Positions 45,665-54,900 of a DNA stretch of 64,000 nt are shown piece by piece. The number at the start of each line of letters is the position of its first letter. Position 1 is the first letter of the stretch. The translations under genes and the position numbers were made by a program. The stretch comes from Micrococcales bacterium 31B. Its GTDB lineage: Bacteria > Actinomycetota > Actinomycetes > Actinomycetales > Dermabacteraceae. The notes below the pieces were generated by a model that worked only from the letters and a program-made list of their open reading frames with translations, made no database searches and was not told where the DNA came from. The stretch lies in the NCBI GenBank assembly GCA_022803075.1, contig JAFFTF010000009.1:42088-106087 (forward strand), given 5' to 3'.

Positions 45665-46612
45665 TTACAGGGTGCCCTCGCGCTGCAGCGTGAGGCGCAT
45701 GTCGAGCAGCGTCGCGGCCAGGCCAATGGGCAGCGGAGTCAGCGGTCGGAGGTCCAGTTCGGGCCATACACGCGATTTCACGCGTAGGTCTTGAACCTGG
45801 TGCGCCGACAGCGGGGAGGCACCCAGCACAATATTGGGCTTGGTCTTGAAGGCCATCTGGCAGGCCGAGAGGAGCGCGCCAATCGTGTCGGCGCGCTGCG
45901 CGGCAATGATCTTGGTCAGGCTGAAGGTGCGCCGTGCGCGACCCAAAAGGGCCCACGAGGCGTCCACAATGATTCCCGCCGCGTCGTCGACAAAAATGTA
46001 GTCGCGCAGGGTATCGAGCGGAACATAAATCTGCGTGGGCTTGCGCTGCAGATAGTTCTTGATCAGCACCGACACGAGGCCCTGAGGTTTCGCGAGGTTC
46101 TGGCCGGGGCCGTAGAGGGTGCTGATGCGGCCGATCCACGTCGAGATGCCGTGCTCCTCGGTGAGTTGCGCGACCGCATTCTCGCAGGAGATCTTGGCAT
46201 ACCCGTAGGGCGCGAGCGGCACGGGCAGCGTGAACTCCGTGTAGGGCGGATGTTCCGCGCCGCTGTAGACGGCGCCCACCGACGACGTGTAGTAGAAAAT
46301 GCCGTGTTGTGGATCCGGCAGCCGCGCCGCGAGATCGGCCAAGAACGACTTGAAGACCTGCACCTCGCGGTCGAACTCGTGTTGAGGAGTGCCCGTGACC
46401 CCCGCGCCTGCGCACCACAGGATCAACCACGGTTGGGAGTCATCGCGGGCCGCGAGAAAGTCGGTGAGGCCCGCTGCCAGGTCGGACGCCGAGTCGGGCC
46501 CGTTCCAGCGCACCGACGCGAGGTGGGGGGTGATGCCGCGGGCGCGCAGGGTGCGGGCCACGGCGCGTCCGAGCAGGCCTCCCGCCCCAATCAGCCACAC
46601 ATCGGGTTTCAC
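45665..46612 (-). CDS. NAD-dependent sugar epimerase/dehydratase
   Basis: This 315-residue extended short-chain dehydrogenase/reductase has WLIGAGGLLGRAVARTL as the NAD-binding loop. FYYTSSVGAVYSG holds the catalytic Ser/Thr, and YGYAK the Tyr and Lys. GPGQ and the DYIFVDDAA region are as in sugar-nucleotide epimerases. The particular substrate cannot be read. A UDP-glucose 4-epimerase role, supplying UDP-galactose to glf, is possible but not demonstrated. Its GTG start overlaps the stop of the upstream glycosyltransferase gene by four bases (GTGA), so those two are coupled. Confidence 0.85.
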   Translation of the reverse strand: MKPDVWLIGAGGLLGRAVARTLRARGITPHLASVRWNGPDSASDLAAGLTDFLAARDDSQPWLILWCAGAGVTGTPQHEFDREVQVFKSFLADLAARLPDPQHGIFYYTSSVGAVYSGAEHPPYTEFTLPVPLAPYGYAKISCENAVAQLTEEHGISTWIGRISTLYGPGQNLAKPQGLVSVLIKNYLQRKPTQIYVPLDTLRDYIFVDDAAGIIVDASWALLGRARRTFSLTKIIAAQRADTIGALLSACQMAFKTKPNIVLGASPLSAHQVQDLRVKSRVWPELDLRPLTPLPIGLAATLLDMRLTLQREGTL

Positions 46613-47604
46613 TTGCCGCGGGGCTTCTTGCCGAGGGGGCCTAACTGGGGGTCGTTGACGATCAGATAGGTGGGCTTACCCATCGCCATGTTGACGTTGA
46701 CGCCGATGTACTCGGCGACCACACCGAGCGAAAAGAGAATTGCCCCCGAACCGAGCAGGATCATGATCATGAGCGAGGTCCAGCCCTGTTGCCCATTGAC
46801 GTTGCCGGTGAGCGCCGCGATCAGCAGGTACACGATCATGCAGACTCCCGCCACGGCAAAAATGGCGCCGATCAGCGACACCAGGCGCAGGCCACGCGTG
46901 CCGCTTGAGATCACCATGCGCCAAAAGTGCGAGAGCAGCGAGCGCAGGCGATACCCGGAGCGGCGATCGCCCTCCTCGCGCATGGGAACGGGGCAGGTCG
47001 AGACGTTGGTGGCGATCCAGGCGAGTGCCACGTCGAGATACACCGCGTTGCCCGCGTAGGCCGCGACCGAGCGGGCCACTTCGCCCGTGATGAGGCGAAA
47101 ACTCGAAAAGTTCAGGGAGTTCTTATTCGACAGCAGTTTCGCGACCGTCACCTTGGCGCCGCGCGAGGCGGCATTGCGCAGAAAGCCGTGCGGCGGCTGA
47201 TTGGAGGGCTTGGCGTAGGTGAGGGTGGACCGTTCGGCCATCGCGACGTCCAGCATGGAGGCAATCGCGGCGGGATCGTGCTGGCCGTCTTCGTCCATTG
47301 TGACGACCCAATCGCCGCCCGACGTGGCCATTCCCGCGAGCGTCGCGGGGTGCTGGCCGAAGTTGCGGCTGAGCCAGACTCCGCGCACCGCGTCGTACTG
47401 CTCCTGCAGCGCGCGAATGGTGGCCGCCGACTCGTCGGGGCCGTGGTCGAACACGAGGAGCACTTCGTCGATGACGAACTGATGCCCCTGCGAACTCACG
47501 TGCGGCTCAGAGTATTGCATGAGTTCCTGCACCACGGCGGGCAGGGTCTTTTCGCCCTGATACACGGGTATCACGATGGACATTCGATGCACTGGAGGGG
47601 TCAC
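46609..47604 (-). CDS. GT2-family polyprenyl-phosphate sugar transferase (ArnC/DPMS-like)
   Basis: The product has 331 residues. MSIVIPVYQGEKTLPAVVQEL and EVLLVFDHGPDESAATI begin the GT-A domain, and VWLSRNFGQHPATLAGM and VVTMDEDGQHDPAAI hold the conserved donor residues with the DED acidic cluster. Two C-terminal transmembrane helices (LVSLIGAIFAVAGVCMIVYLL and MIMILLGSGAILFSLGVVAEYIGV, here only named as landmarks) match the ArnC/GtrB type. Such enzymes charge undecaprenyl-phosphate with a sugar for later transfer outside, for which GtrA proteins act as flippases. The start is taken as the GTG giving VTPPVHRMS; a TTG 21 codons upstream is possible. Confidence 0.86.
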   Translation of the reverse strand: MTPPVHRMSIVIPVYQGEKTLPAVVQELMQYSEPHVSSQGHQFVIDEVLLVFDHGPDESAATIRALQEQYDAVRGVWLSRNFGQHPATLAGMATSGGDWVVTMDEDGQHDPAAIASMLDVAMAERSTLTYAKPSNQPPHGFLRNAASRGAKVTVAKLLSNKNSLNFSSFRLITGEVARSVAAYAGNAVYLDVALAWIATNVSTCPVPMREEGDRRSGYRLRSLLSHFWRMVISSGTRGLRLVSLIGAIFAVAGVCMIVYLLIAALTGNVNGQQGWTSLMIMILLGSGAILFSLGVVAEYIGVNVNMAMGKPTYLIVNDPQLGPLGKKPRGK

Positions 47605-47921
47605 GCTGAAACCTGTCGTCGGGGCTCTGGGCGCTCGTGCGGACGCCGGTCGGCCCGAACCCGTCAAACGACGTCAGCGCCCGGGTTGCGAGGCCATCGC
47701 ACGCAAAGCGGAAACGCTGCCATCGTATCCGGTTGCGTGCCAAGGGCAGCGGACATCCCGCAGCGGTTCGCTCAGTGATACCCGGGAGTTGCCGGACGCG
47801 GCAGGGCAGCACAATGTCTGCATTGAGGGTCGATGGGGCAGTTGAGCCGACAGGAACGAGGATTGCGTGCTGAGTGCAAGTCAGGGGATAGGTTCTCGCG
47901 GCGGCAACCACCCCGAATAAC
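47605..47921. other. 317-bp divergent interval before manA
   Basis: It separates the minus-strand glycosyltransferase operon from manA. I see no protein gene, no convincing -35/-10 pair and no ribosome site before the manA ATG. The two opposing promoters must lie here. Confidence 0.5.
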
Positions 47922-49205
47922 ATGTTTGAACTCGAAAATCAGCGCATGCACTACGCGTGGGGAGACCACGCGAGCATTCCCACCCTGCTCGGCGAGACCG
48001 CGGCCGACCAACCCGTCGCCGAATACTGGTTGGGGGCACACCCCAACGCCAGTTCGCGACTGGCTTCTCACCCCTCGCGTCCGACCCTCGACCAATGGAT
48101 TCGCGAGTACCCCCGCGAGGCGCTCGGCGAGGTCGTCGCCGACACGTACGGGGCGCGGCTACCGTTCCTCATGAAGGTGCTGGCCGTGGCTGAACCCCTC
48201 TCGCTGCAGGTGCACCCGTCGAGTGCCGTGGCGCGAGCGGGTTACCGCCGCGAGTCGCGCTCCGGCCCGGAATCCACGGCTCCCACCCGAAACTACAAGG
48301 ACCCTTATCACAAGCCCGAGATGATCTACGCGCTCAGCCCGTTCACGGGGCTGGCGGGCTTTCGCGCGGTGCCTGAGATCGTCGACATCATGCGGGCCTC
48401 GGGGGACCTGTGGCTGCGCGGGCTTGCGGGCGAACTGCTCGAGGTCTTGCACCCCGCGGGCAACGCCCAGATGATTCGCTCCATCGTGCGGCACATGCTG
48501 TCGCTGAGCCTCGCAGAAGTGCGAGCTCATACGGCGCGGCTCGTCGTCAATGTGCAGCGCCGGCGCGAATCCTCCGCATGGGATGACCTCGAGAGTCGGG
48601 CCGAGATCGAGTTCACCTTCGACGTGTTCGAAGAGCTCGTCGCGCGCTACCCGAATGACCCGGGTTCGCTGGTTGCCCTGCTGCTGAACCCGTTTCGACT
48701 ACAACCCGGCGAGGCGCATTTTGTGCCCGCCGGTGCGATGCACTGCTACCTCTCGGGCACGGGTATCGAAATCATGGCGACGAGCGACAATGTGCTGCGC
48801 GCGGGGCTCACTCAAAAGCACGTCGATGTGCGCGAACTGCTCATGGCGACCGAATTTGGCAGCCCCGACGTGCCCCGGCCCATCGAACCGCACGAGGTGT
48901 ATGACGGGGTGCGGCAGTTTTCGACGGGCACCGATGAGTTTGAACTGCTGGCCGTGCAGTGGGGCGGCGAGATCGAGTGCGACCTGCAACAGTTGACGCA
49001 GGCGACCGAGGAGCAGCCGCGTATCGACGGCGGCCCGCGCATCCTGCTGTGCCTCGACGGGCAGTTCACGGCCAGCACCACCAGGGGCGTGCGCCCCGAG
49101 GCGCGGCTCGCTGCGGGGGAGTCGCTGTTTGTTCCGGCGAACAACGGGGACCTCACCCTGAGGGGCCGGGGTCACCTCATGATCGGACGCGTGCCGGGGG
49201 CTTAA
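47922..49205 (+). CDS. manA: mannose-6-phosphate isomerase, type I
   Basis: This 427-residue zinc cupin enzyme interconverts fructose-6-phosphate and mannose-6-phosphate. The N-terminus YAWGDHASIPTLLG and EYWLGAHPNASS open the fold. LSLQVHPSS supplies zinc ligands, YKDPYHKPEMIYAL another, and FVPAGAMHCYLSGTGIEIMATSDNVLRAG the last His and the catalytic region. Together with the phosphomannomutase at 58163 it feeds GDP-mannose synthesis for envelope glycans. It has its own promoter region and no visible Shine-Dalgarno. A hairpin follows before the convergent TIGR03089 gene. Confidence 0.95.
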   Translation: MFELENQRMHYAWGDHASIPTLLGETAADQPVAEYWLGAHPNASSRLASHPSRPTLDQWIREYPREALGEVVADTYGARLPFLMKVLAVAEPLSLQVHPSSAVARAGYRRESRSGPESTAPTRNYKDPYHKPEMIYALSPFTGLAGFRAVPEIVDIMRASGDLWLRGLAGELLEVLHPAGNAQMIRSIVRHMLSLSLAEVRAHTARLVVNVQRRRESSAWDDLESRAEIEFTFDVFEELVARYPNDPGSLVALLLNPFRLQPGEAHFVPAGAMHCYLSGTGIEIMATSDNVLRAGLTQKHVDVRELLMATEFGSPDVPRPIEPHEVYDGVRQFSTGTDEFELLAVQWGGEIECDLQQLTQATEEQPRIDGGPRILLCLDGQFTASTTRGVRPEARLAAGESLFVPANNGDLTLRGRGHLMIGRVPGA

Positions 49206-49230
49206 TCACCCGCCGGAGTCTCAGGGCGCG

Positions 49231-49257
49231 GCGCTGGCCGACCCGCCGGGCCAGTGC
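49231..49257. terminator. hairpin after manA
   Basis: GCGCTGGCC at 49231-49239 pairs with GGCCAGTGC at 49249-49257 with one G-T wobble. It lies between the convergent manA and TIGR03089 genes. Confidence 0.45.
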
Positions 49258-49259
49258 GG

Positions 49260-49973
49260 TCAGGCCTCGCGCTCGCCGCTCGAATCCACGTTTTCTGAAG
49301 CGAGTATGGACGCCTCCAGGTCGGTGTCGCACATGACCACTGAGCCTCCGCGCGCCGCGGCGCGCAGCACGCTCGCGAGCGGTGCCGCAAAATCGCGTTT
49401 GGCGAGCCCGGAAACGGCCGAGCGGCGCGACGCCGCGGTATCCGACCGTAGCCACTCACCGGCGGCCGCATAGGTCAAACCGGGCAGGGCCTGAGCAGAA
49501 CCGCTCGCGGCGGGCACGTACAGCACAGCATCGGAGTGCGAGCGCACGTCGGCGGTCCAGTCCACCGCGCCCGTGGGCACGTCCAGGGCGTGCAGCGCGA
49601 GGGGGGTGCGCGCGACAATGATGAGTTCAGCCCCCGTGCCCTCGGCCGTCTCGGTTTCGCCGTCGTAACACACGGCAATATCGGCCGCCTCGGGCGCCGC
49701 GCCGTCGCCCGGGGCGAAGGCCAGGGTCGCGCCGGCCGCGAGGGCAGCGTGCGCGATCACGAGGGTCTTCCAGTGCGCGTGCCGCGGCAGCAGCAGCACG
49801 CAGCCGGGCTCGACCTCGCACTCCTCGACCAGCAGGTTCAGCGTCTTGATCACCCAATTGGCGTACACACGCCCGCTCAACTCAATGCGCCCCTCGGCGT
49901 CGTACCACGTCAGCAGGGGGCTGGGGCTGCGGCGTCGATCGAGGGCGAGCAGCGCGTCGAGGAATGGATTCAC
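49260..49973 (-). CDS. TIGR03089-family protein (truncated AMP-ligase-like)
   Basis: The product has 237 residues. The N-terminus PLLTWYDAEGRIELSGRVYANWVIKTLNLL (start quoted as family landmark) resembles the beginning of an adenylate-forming enzyme, and DAVLYVPAASG sits where the ANL phosphate loop would be. The Lys/Gly-rich catalytic loop and the whole C-terminal domain are absent, as is normal for TIGR03089. Its function is unknown. In mycobacteria its homologue lies between an LCP gene and the F420 genes, and here it lies 9 bp downstream of the CofE-like gene on the same strand, so the linkage is conserved. The GTG start has no clear ribosome site. Confidence 0.82.
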   Translation of the reverse strand: MNPFLDALLALDRRRSPSPLLTWYDAEGRIELSGRVYANWVIKTLNLLVEECEVEPGCVLLLPRHAHWKTLVIAHAALAAGATLAFAPGDGAAPEAADIAVCYDGETETAEGTGAELIIVARTPLALHALDVPTGAVDWTADVRSHSDAVLYVPAASGSAQALPGLTYAAAGEWLRSDTAASRRSAVSGLAKRDFAAPLASVLRAAARGGSVVMCDTDLEASILASENVDSSGEREA

Positions 49974-49982
49974 GGGGACAGT

Positions 49983-51161
49983 CTAGCCACACACGGGGGC
50001 CGCCTGGCGCCCCGGCCACTTAGCCTCGACCAGCCAGGCGGGCGCGCCCTCGCCGCGGCGAGCGGTTTCGAGTCGCTGCGCAAGCACCCCGAGGCCGATC
50101 AGATCGTCAGCCGTGGGCGGCTCGGTGCGGCTCGCGAGCACGGCGGCTCGGGCTGGGTCGAGGCGAACCTGCCAGGCTGCCGCCGGCAGGCGTCCGGGAC
50201 CGGCCAGGGCCACGGCGAGGGCGCGGGTCCAGGACGCCTCAGGGGTGTCGCTGGCAGGGTCCAGCGGCGGGGCCTCGACCTCGTCGTCGGCGAGGCCCAG
50301 GCCGTGGCGCACCGCCTCGACGTGGCCAAACGCGAACCAGTCATCGGCGCCGATGCGATGCAGCCCGCCGCCCGCGAGCGGGGGTTCCTCGCCGGGCGGG
50401 AGCAGCGGGGGGCACGCGGCGCCGCGGGCGAGGGCGAGGGGAGTGCGATCGGCCTTGCCTTTGACGAGATCGGTCGCGGCGGCGAGTTCGTCGGCGACTC
50501 CGCGAATGGTGACCGACATGGGGCGGCCGTGATCGTCGAGGCGACCGCGGTTGTCATCGAGGGGGTCGAAGCCGGCCACGCCGAGGGCGATGTCGCCGAT
50601 GCCGAGGCGCCAGGGGCGGCCGTTGGTGTCGGTGATGAGCACGCCGACGTTTATACCCGTGCGCTCGGTGATGCTGCGGCGCAGGGCGCGGGCGCTCGCG
50701 TCGCAGTCGCGCGGCAACAAGAGGGCGGTTCCCGCGGGAACGTTGCTGCTGTCTATTCCCGCCGCAGCGAGGACCTGGCCGAGGACGGACTCGACGACGC
50801 GGGTCTCGCCGTGTTCGGTGCGTCGCCGCGCGACGACGCGACGGGTCTCCCGTTCGACGAGCTCGGCACGCGTGGGCAGCTCGGGGCGGTCGCCGCGCTG
50901 GGGGCCGAGGGTGGTCTCTGAGACGGCGACTAACTGGCCCTCGCATTTCGCCACCACCTTGGAGGCCAGCACGAGGATGTCGCCGTCGCGCAGGGCCGAG
51001 CCGGGGGCGCCGCCGGGCAGCGCCGCCGCGCGCAACACCTGGTCACAGAGGTCGCTCTCGGGGCCAAATTCGTGCCTCGTGGCAAGTGGCATGAGACACA
51101 GCGTGGCGGTGGGTGGGGCGAGCTCGGCAGACTCGCCAGCAGCGGCGGGTGTGAAGGTCAT
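49983..51161 (-). CDS. coenzyme F420 gamma-glutamyl ligase (CofE/FbiB N-domain-like)
   Basis: The product has 392 residues. DGDILVLASKVVAKCEGQLV, ERETRRVVARR, NVGVLITDTNGRPWRLGIGDIALGVAGFDPL (landmarks of the CofE GTP- and metal-binding domain) and ELAAATDLVKGKADRTPLAL identify a F420-0:L-glutamate ligase, which adds glutamates to F420-0. After about residue 265 the protein continues for about 125 residues that do not look like the nitroreductase domain of mycobacterial FbiB. No cofD/fbiA lies beside it. The start is set at the ATG giving MTFTPAAAG; the frame is open 61 codons upstream without support. It is divergent from whiB, as fbi genes are in mycobacteria. Confidence 0.85.
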   Translation of the reverse strand: MTFTPAAAGESAELAPPTATLCLMPLATRHEFGPESDLCDQVLRAAALPGGAPGSALRDGDILVLASKVVAKCEGQLVAVSETTLGPQRGDRPELPTRAELVERETRRVVARRRTEHGETRVVESVLGQVLAAAGIDSSNVPAGTALLLPRDCDASARALRRSITERTGINVGVLITDTNGRPWRLGIGDIALGVAGFDPLDDNRGRLDDHGRPMSVTIRGVADELAAATDLVKGKADRTPLALARGAACPPLLPPGEEPPLAGGGLHRIGADDWFAFGHVEAVRHGLGLADDEVEAPPLDPASDTPEASWTRALAVALAGPGRLPAAAWQVRLDPARAAVLASRTEPPTADDLIGLGVLAQRLETARRGEGAPAWLVEAKWPGRQAAPVCG

Positions 51162-51603
51162 GGGGATCTTTCGCGCGAGGGGGAGGAGGCCTGCCGCGAC
51201 ATCACGGCGGGTCTCGGGTTCGATTTGCCGTCTGGACTGCGGCGAAAGTTCACCTGCTCCCAGCATGCGGACTGTTTGAGTGTGAAAGTTTAGTGTTCCG
51301 TCGGCAATGAAAAGTTTTACGAACGGATCGCTGGGACGGGTGCCCACATCTCACGGGTACTGCGCGGTCAGGCGCTGAAATGGGGTGGTGGGATAGGGTG
51401 TGGACGAAACGCAGCGATGGTAAACCCTCGGAGCCCAGAATGCACGCAAGCTGGGCGGTGCAAAAAGTCAACTGGGCTTGACTCTGATTAATAACACTTG
51501 TGTAATTTAACTTGCGTCCGGCGGTCAGTCGGGTTGTTAGGCAGCGGACAGCAGCCATTTTGTGCGGCGTCAAGGCCGTTGAGGCCAGGTAGCGAAGGGA
51601 ACG
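51162..51603. other. 442-bp divergent interval between the CofE-like gene and whiB2
   Basis: No protein gene is apparent. A GCCCAG/CTGGGC inverted repeat lies near 51433-51456, followed by the AT-rich whiB promoter at 51478-51506. The promoter of the CofE-like gene should also be here, but I cannot place it. Confidence 0.55.
51478..51506 (+). promoter_or_regulatory. sigma-70-type promoter of whiB2
   Basis: TTGACT at 51478-51483 and TGTAAT at 51501-51506 are separated by exactly 17 bp in a distinctly AT-rich patch. The implied transcript has a 5' leader of about 90 nt before the whiB ATG. Confidence 0.65.
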
Positions 51604-51912
51604 ATGATGGAAGAATCGCAGGTGTCTGGGGGCACTGGATCACCAGAGAATCCCGACCTCTCCTTCCTCTTCGCGCGTGTCGCGGACGAGAGCGAACTCA
51701 GTTGGCAAGAGCGCGCCCTCTGCGCGCAGACCGACCCTGAGGCGTTCTTCCCCGAAAAGGGCGGCTCGACCCGTGAAGCCAAGCGCGTTTGCGTCGGTTG
51801 TGAGGTGCGTCAAGAATGTCTTGAATACGCCTTGTCCAACGATGAGCGGTTTGGCATCTGGGGCGGAATGTCCGAGCGCGAACGTCGTAAGATGAAGCGA
51901 CGCGCTGTCTAA
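51604..51912 (+). CDS. whiB2: WhiB-family iron-sulfur transcription factor (WhiB2/WhmD type)
   Basis: The product has 102 residues. The four cluster cysteines are Cys40, Cys63, Cys66 and Cys72 (ALCAQTDPEAFFPEKGGS and CVGCEVRQECLEYAL), followed by the turn FGIWGGM and a basic C-terminal tail (ERERRKMKRR) that contacts DNA. The sequence follows the WhiB2/WhmD/WhiB subgroup, which binds the vegetative sigma factor and controls septation and cell division. AAGGGA precedes a pair of ATG codons, either of which may start. It has its own promoter, and the giant glycosyltransferase gene follows 13 bp downstream. Confidence 0.94.
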   Translation: MMEESQVSGGTGSPENPDLSFLFARVADESELSWQERALCAQTDPEAFFPEKGGSTREAKRVCVGCEVRQECLEYALSNDERFGIWGGMSERERRKMKRRAV

Positions 51913-51925
51913 CCAAGAAAAGCCT

Positions 51926-54900
51926 GTGACTACAAACTATGTAACTGGTCTGATCGTTCTCGAAAACGCGCAATCGCTGCGCGACGGAACTCAGTACTCC
52001 AATACTTCGCCCGCGATTCTGCGGGCAACGCTCGAGGCGATTGAACAACAAAATCGGCGCCCCGATGCGTGCTTCGCCGTCTGCATCGGCAAAACCACCG
52101 ATGCCCTCATGGGCATCCTGGCCCAGGCCGAAGACGACGGCGTGCTCGACGGCGTCGTGGTCCTCCCGCGCGGTGCCAGTTGGGACGAGGGCGCCCGCGC
52201 CGTCGTGGCAGACCACCCCAAGACCATGCGCAAGACTGAGTCTTCTCGGTCGTGGTTCTGGTGGCTGCATGACGATACCGTTCCGCAGCACGACGCCCTC
52301 GAGCGTCAGATCTTCGCCGCCGATCAGTCCTCCAGCGTTGGCATCGTGGGCTGTAAGCAACTTGGCCAAGACGGCGCGATGCTCGACGTGGGCTTCTCGA
52401 CCACCCGTATGGGCCGCCGCATTACGGGCGCTGAACTCGGCGAAATCGACCAGGGTCAGCTCGACCACCGCTCCGATGTTTACGCCGTCAGCACGGGCGG
52501 CATGCTCGTGGACGTCGAGATTTGGCGCGAACTTGGCGGCTTCGCACCCCACATGCCGCGCATCGGAGCCGACTCCGACTTCTGTTGGCGAGCACACCGC
52601 GCGGGCCACCGCGTCGTCGTGGTGCCCGGGGCCGAAATCGTACACATCCTCACGTGTGAATCCTCGCGCACGTTGTTTCGCGTCGAGCGCGAGGCCGCCA
52701 TGCGGCACGTGCTCACGCACCGCAGCTTTCCGTTCGCCCTGGCGTACGCGCTTCTGCTGCCTTTCATCACGATCCTGCGGTTCCTCGTGCGCGTGGTTAC
52801 CCACCAGGCTCGCCGTGCGGGTGCCGAAGTCACCGCTTTCGTCGGCATCGTGGGCCACCTCGGCAACGTCATGGCCGAACGCGCGAGTATCCGCCGCATC
52901 GCAAAGGTGCCCCGCCGACAACTGAACGGCCTGCTCGCCACCACGAAGGACGTGTTGCGGCTGCTGCGCGACCGGGTGGAGGGCGACGCCGACTACACCG
53001 AGACCATTGAAGACCCGCGCACTCGGTTCGGAGTGGGCGGCACCACCGACAGCGTCGACGCGAGCGAGGTCAGCAAGCGCGGCTTCATGCTGCTCGGCAT
53101 TCTCGTGGTCATCTTCGGGTGTGTCTGGATCGGCCTCAAGCAACTCATTGGCACCGGCCCCATCATCGGCGGCGCCCTCGCGGGCATGCCCGTGGACGCC
53201 TCGTCCCTCTATCAAACCGTGACCCGCAACTGGGTCTATGGTGGCCTCGGCTCGGGTGATCCCAACGATCCGCTGTGGGCCATTATCGGCCTCGCGGCCT
53301 GGCCATTTGGCGGCGACATGAGCCGCGCCGCAGACGTACTGGTCTACGGCAGCCTGCCGCTGGCCGCGGTGTTCGCGTGGTTTGCCGCGGGCCTGGCCAC
53401 TCGCTCGAGGCTGATTCGCCTGTGGGCAGCGGGCGTCTGGGCGGTCAACCCCATCACCCTCACCTCCCTCGGTCAGGGACGCCTCGCGCCCCTGGTTGCG
53501 CACGTCTTCTTGCCACTCGTCGTGATTGGAATGGCCCGCGCTCGCGGTCGCGTGCGCAAGGCCGACAAGGGCAGCATCGGCGCGGCCGCCGGAGCGGGTC
53601 TTGCACTCGTGGTCGTCGCGTGCGGCGCACCCATCCTGTTGCCCCTCGTGGCGATTGCCACCGTGATCGTCGCCGTCTTCTCGCCGGGTCGCCGCTGGCG
53701 CTACCTGTGGGTGCTGGTGCCGTCCGCTGCCATCCTGTTCCCCCAGGTGGTGCGCTGGCGCAGCGACTGGCGTGCGGCCTTCGCGATCTCGGGTCAACCG
53801 CTTCCATTCGACCAGGCCAACGGGCTGCAGTTACTCGCCATGTGGCCTGTGCTGCCCCCGCAGCTCGAGATCTTCTCGTGGCTGCCAAACGTGCTGGCCT
53901 ACAACGCCCCCGCGATTCTCGGTGCGCCCCTCATCGTGGTGGCCGCCATTGGCCTGTTCCGCATCGGCCCCTCGGGCGCGCTCGCGCGAGTCGGCTGGGC
54001 CACGGCGCTAATCGGCATGGTCGGGGCGGTATTCACCCCCTATGTCGTCGTTGCCGCAACGGCCGAGACCACCGTGCGGGCCTGGCCCGGCGCCGCCCTC
54101 TCCGTGGCCATGTCGGGCTTCCTCTGCGCGGCGATCGCCGCTGTCGACGCTTGGCGCGTGCCGCGTGGCATCGCCCGCAGCCGAGCCCCGCGCTTCGTGT
54201 CCATCTCGCTCGTGGCCCTCATGCTGCTTGCACCCGTCGCCACCATGGCAACCTGGACCATCTCGGCGGGTAGCGAAGCCCGCGGCGCCGTCCTACTCGC
54301 CCGCAACGGCGGCGTAGTGCTGCCCGCGGTCGCCGAAGACCAGGCCGAAAACGGGTTCCGTGCCCGCACCCTCGTGCTGAGCACCAATGCCGATAGCAGT
54401 ACCTCGGTGGAACTCTACCGCCACGGCTACCGCCAGGTGCAAGAGACAAGCATGGCCACCGAGGCGTCCTTCTTCGTGGGCTCGCTGGGCCAGCCGGGGC
54501 TGCGCGCGAGCGACCCCGCCGAACTCTACCTCCAGTCCACGGCCGCACAGTTGGCCGGCGGAGCCGACACGGCGCCCAATCGCGGCCTCGTAATGATGGG
54601 AGTCGGCTATGTTTTCGTGCCGCATCAGTCGGTCAACGATGCGCAATTGCGCATCAATTTGGACGCCTCGACGGCGCTGACGCGGGTCTCCGAAGACGAG
54701 AACGGCACCCTGTGGCGCGTCTCCGCCAACGGTGACTCGGGGGGCTCGAGCGCGCGTCTGCTGCCCTACGATGTGGCCTCCTCCACGGCGGCTCTCGGCA
54801 CCAATGAGGCCGAGCGGGCGCAGGCTTCCGTGCTGCTCAATGACGTCACCCCAGCCAACGTGGTGCCCCTCAACTCGTCCGTGAGCGGTCTCGACGCTGC

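Noticed and set aside
45665-46612. galE (UDP-glucose 4-epimerase) symbol
   Set aside because: The SDR motifs are present but substrate-specific residues cannot be judged by eye, so no symbol was given.
51698-53797. 699-codon minus-strand open frame over whiB2 and the GT2 gene
   Set aside because: It is antisense to genes with clear families and is rich in His/Asp/Gly typical of reverse-frame translation.
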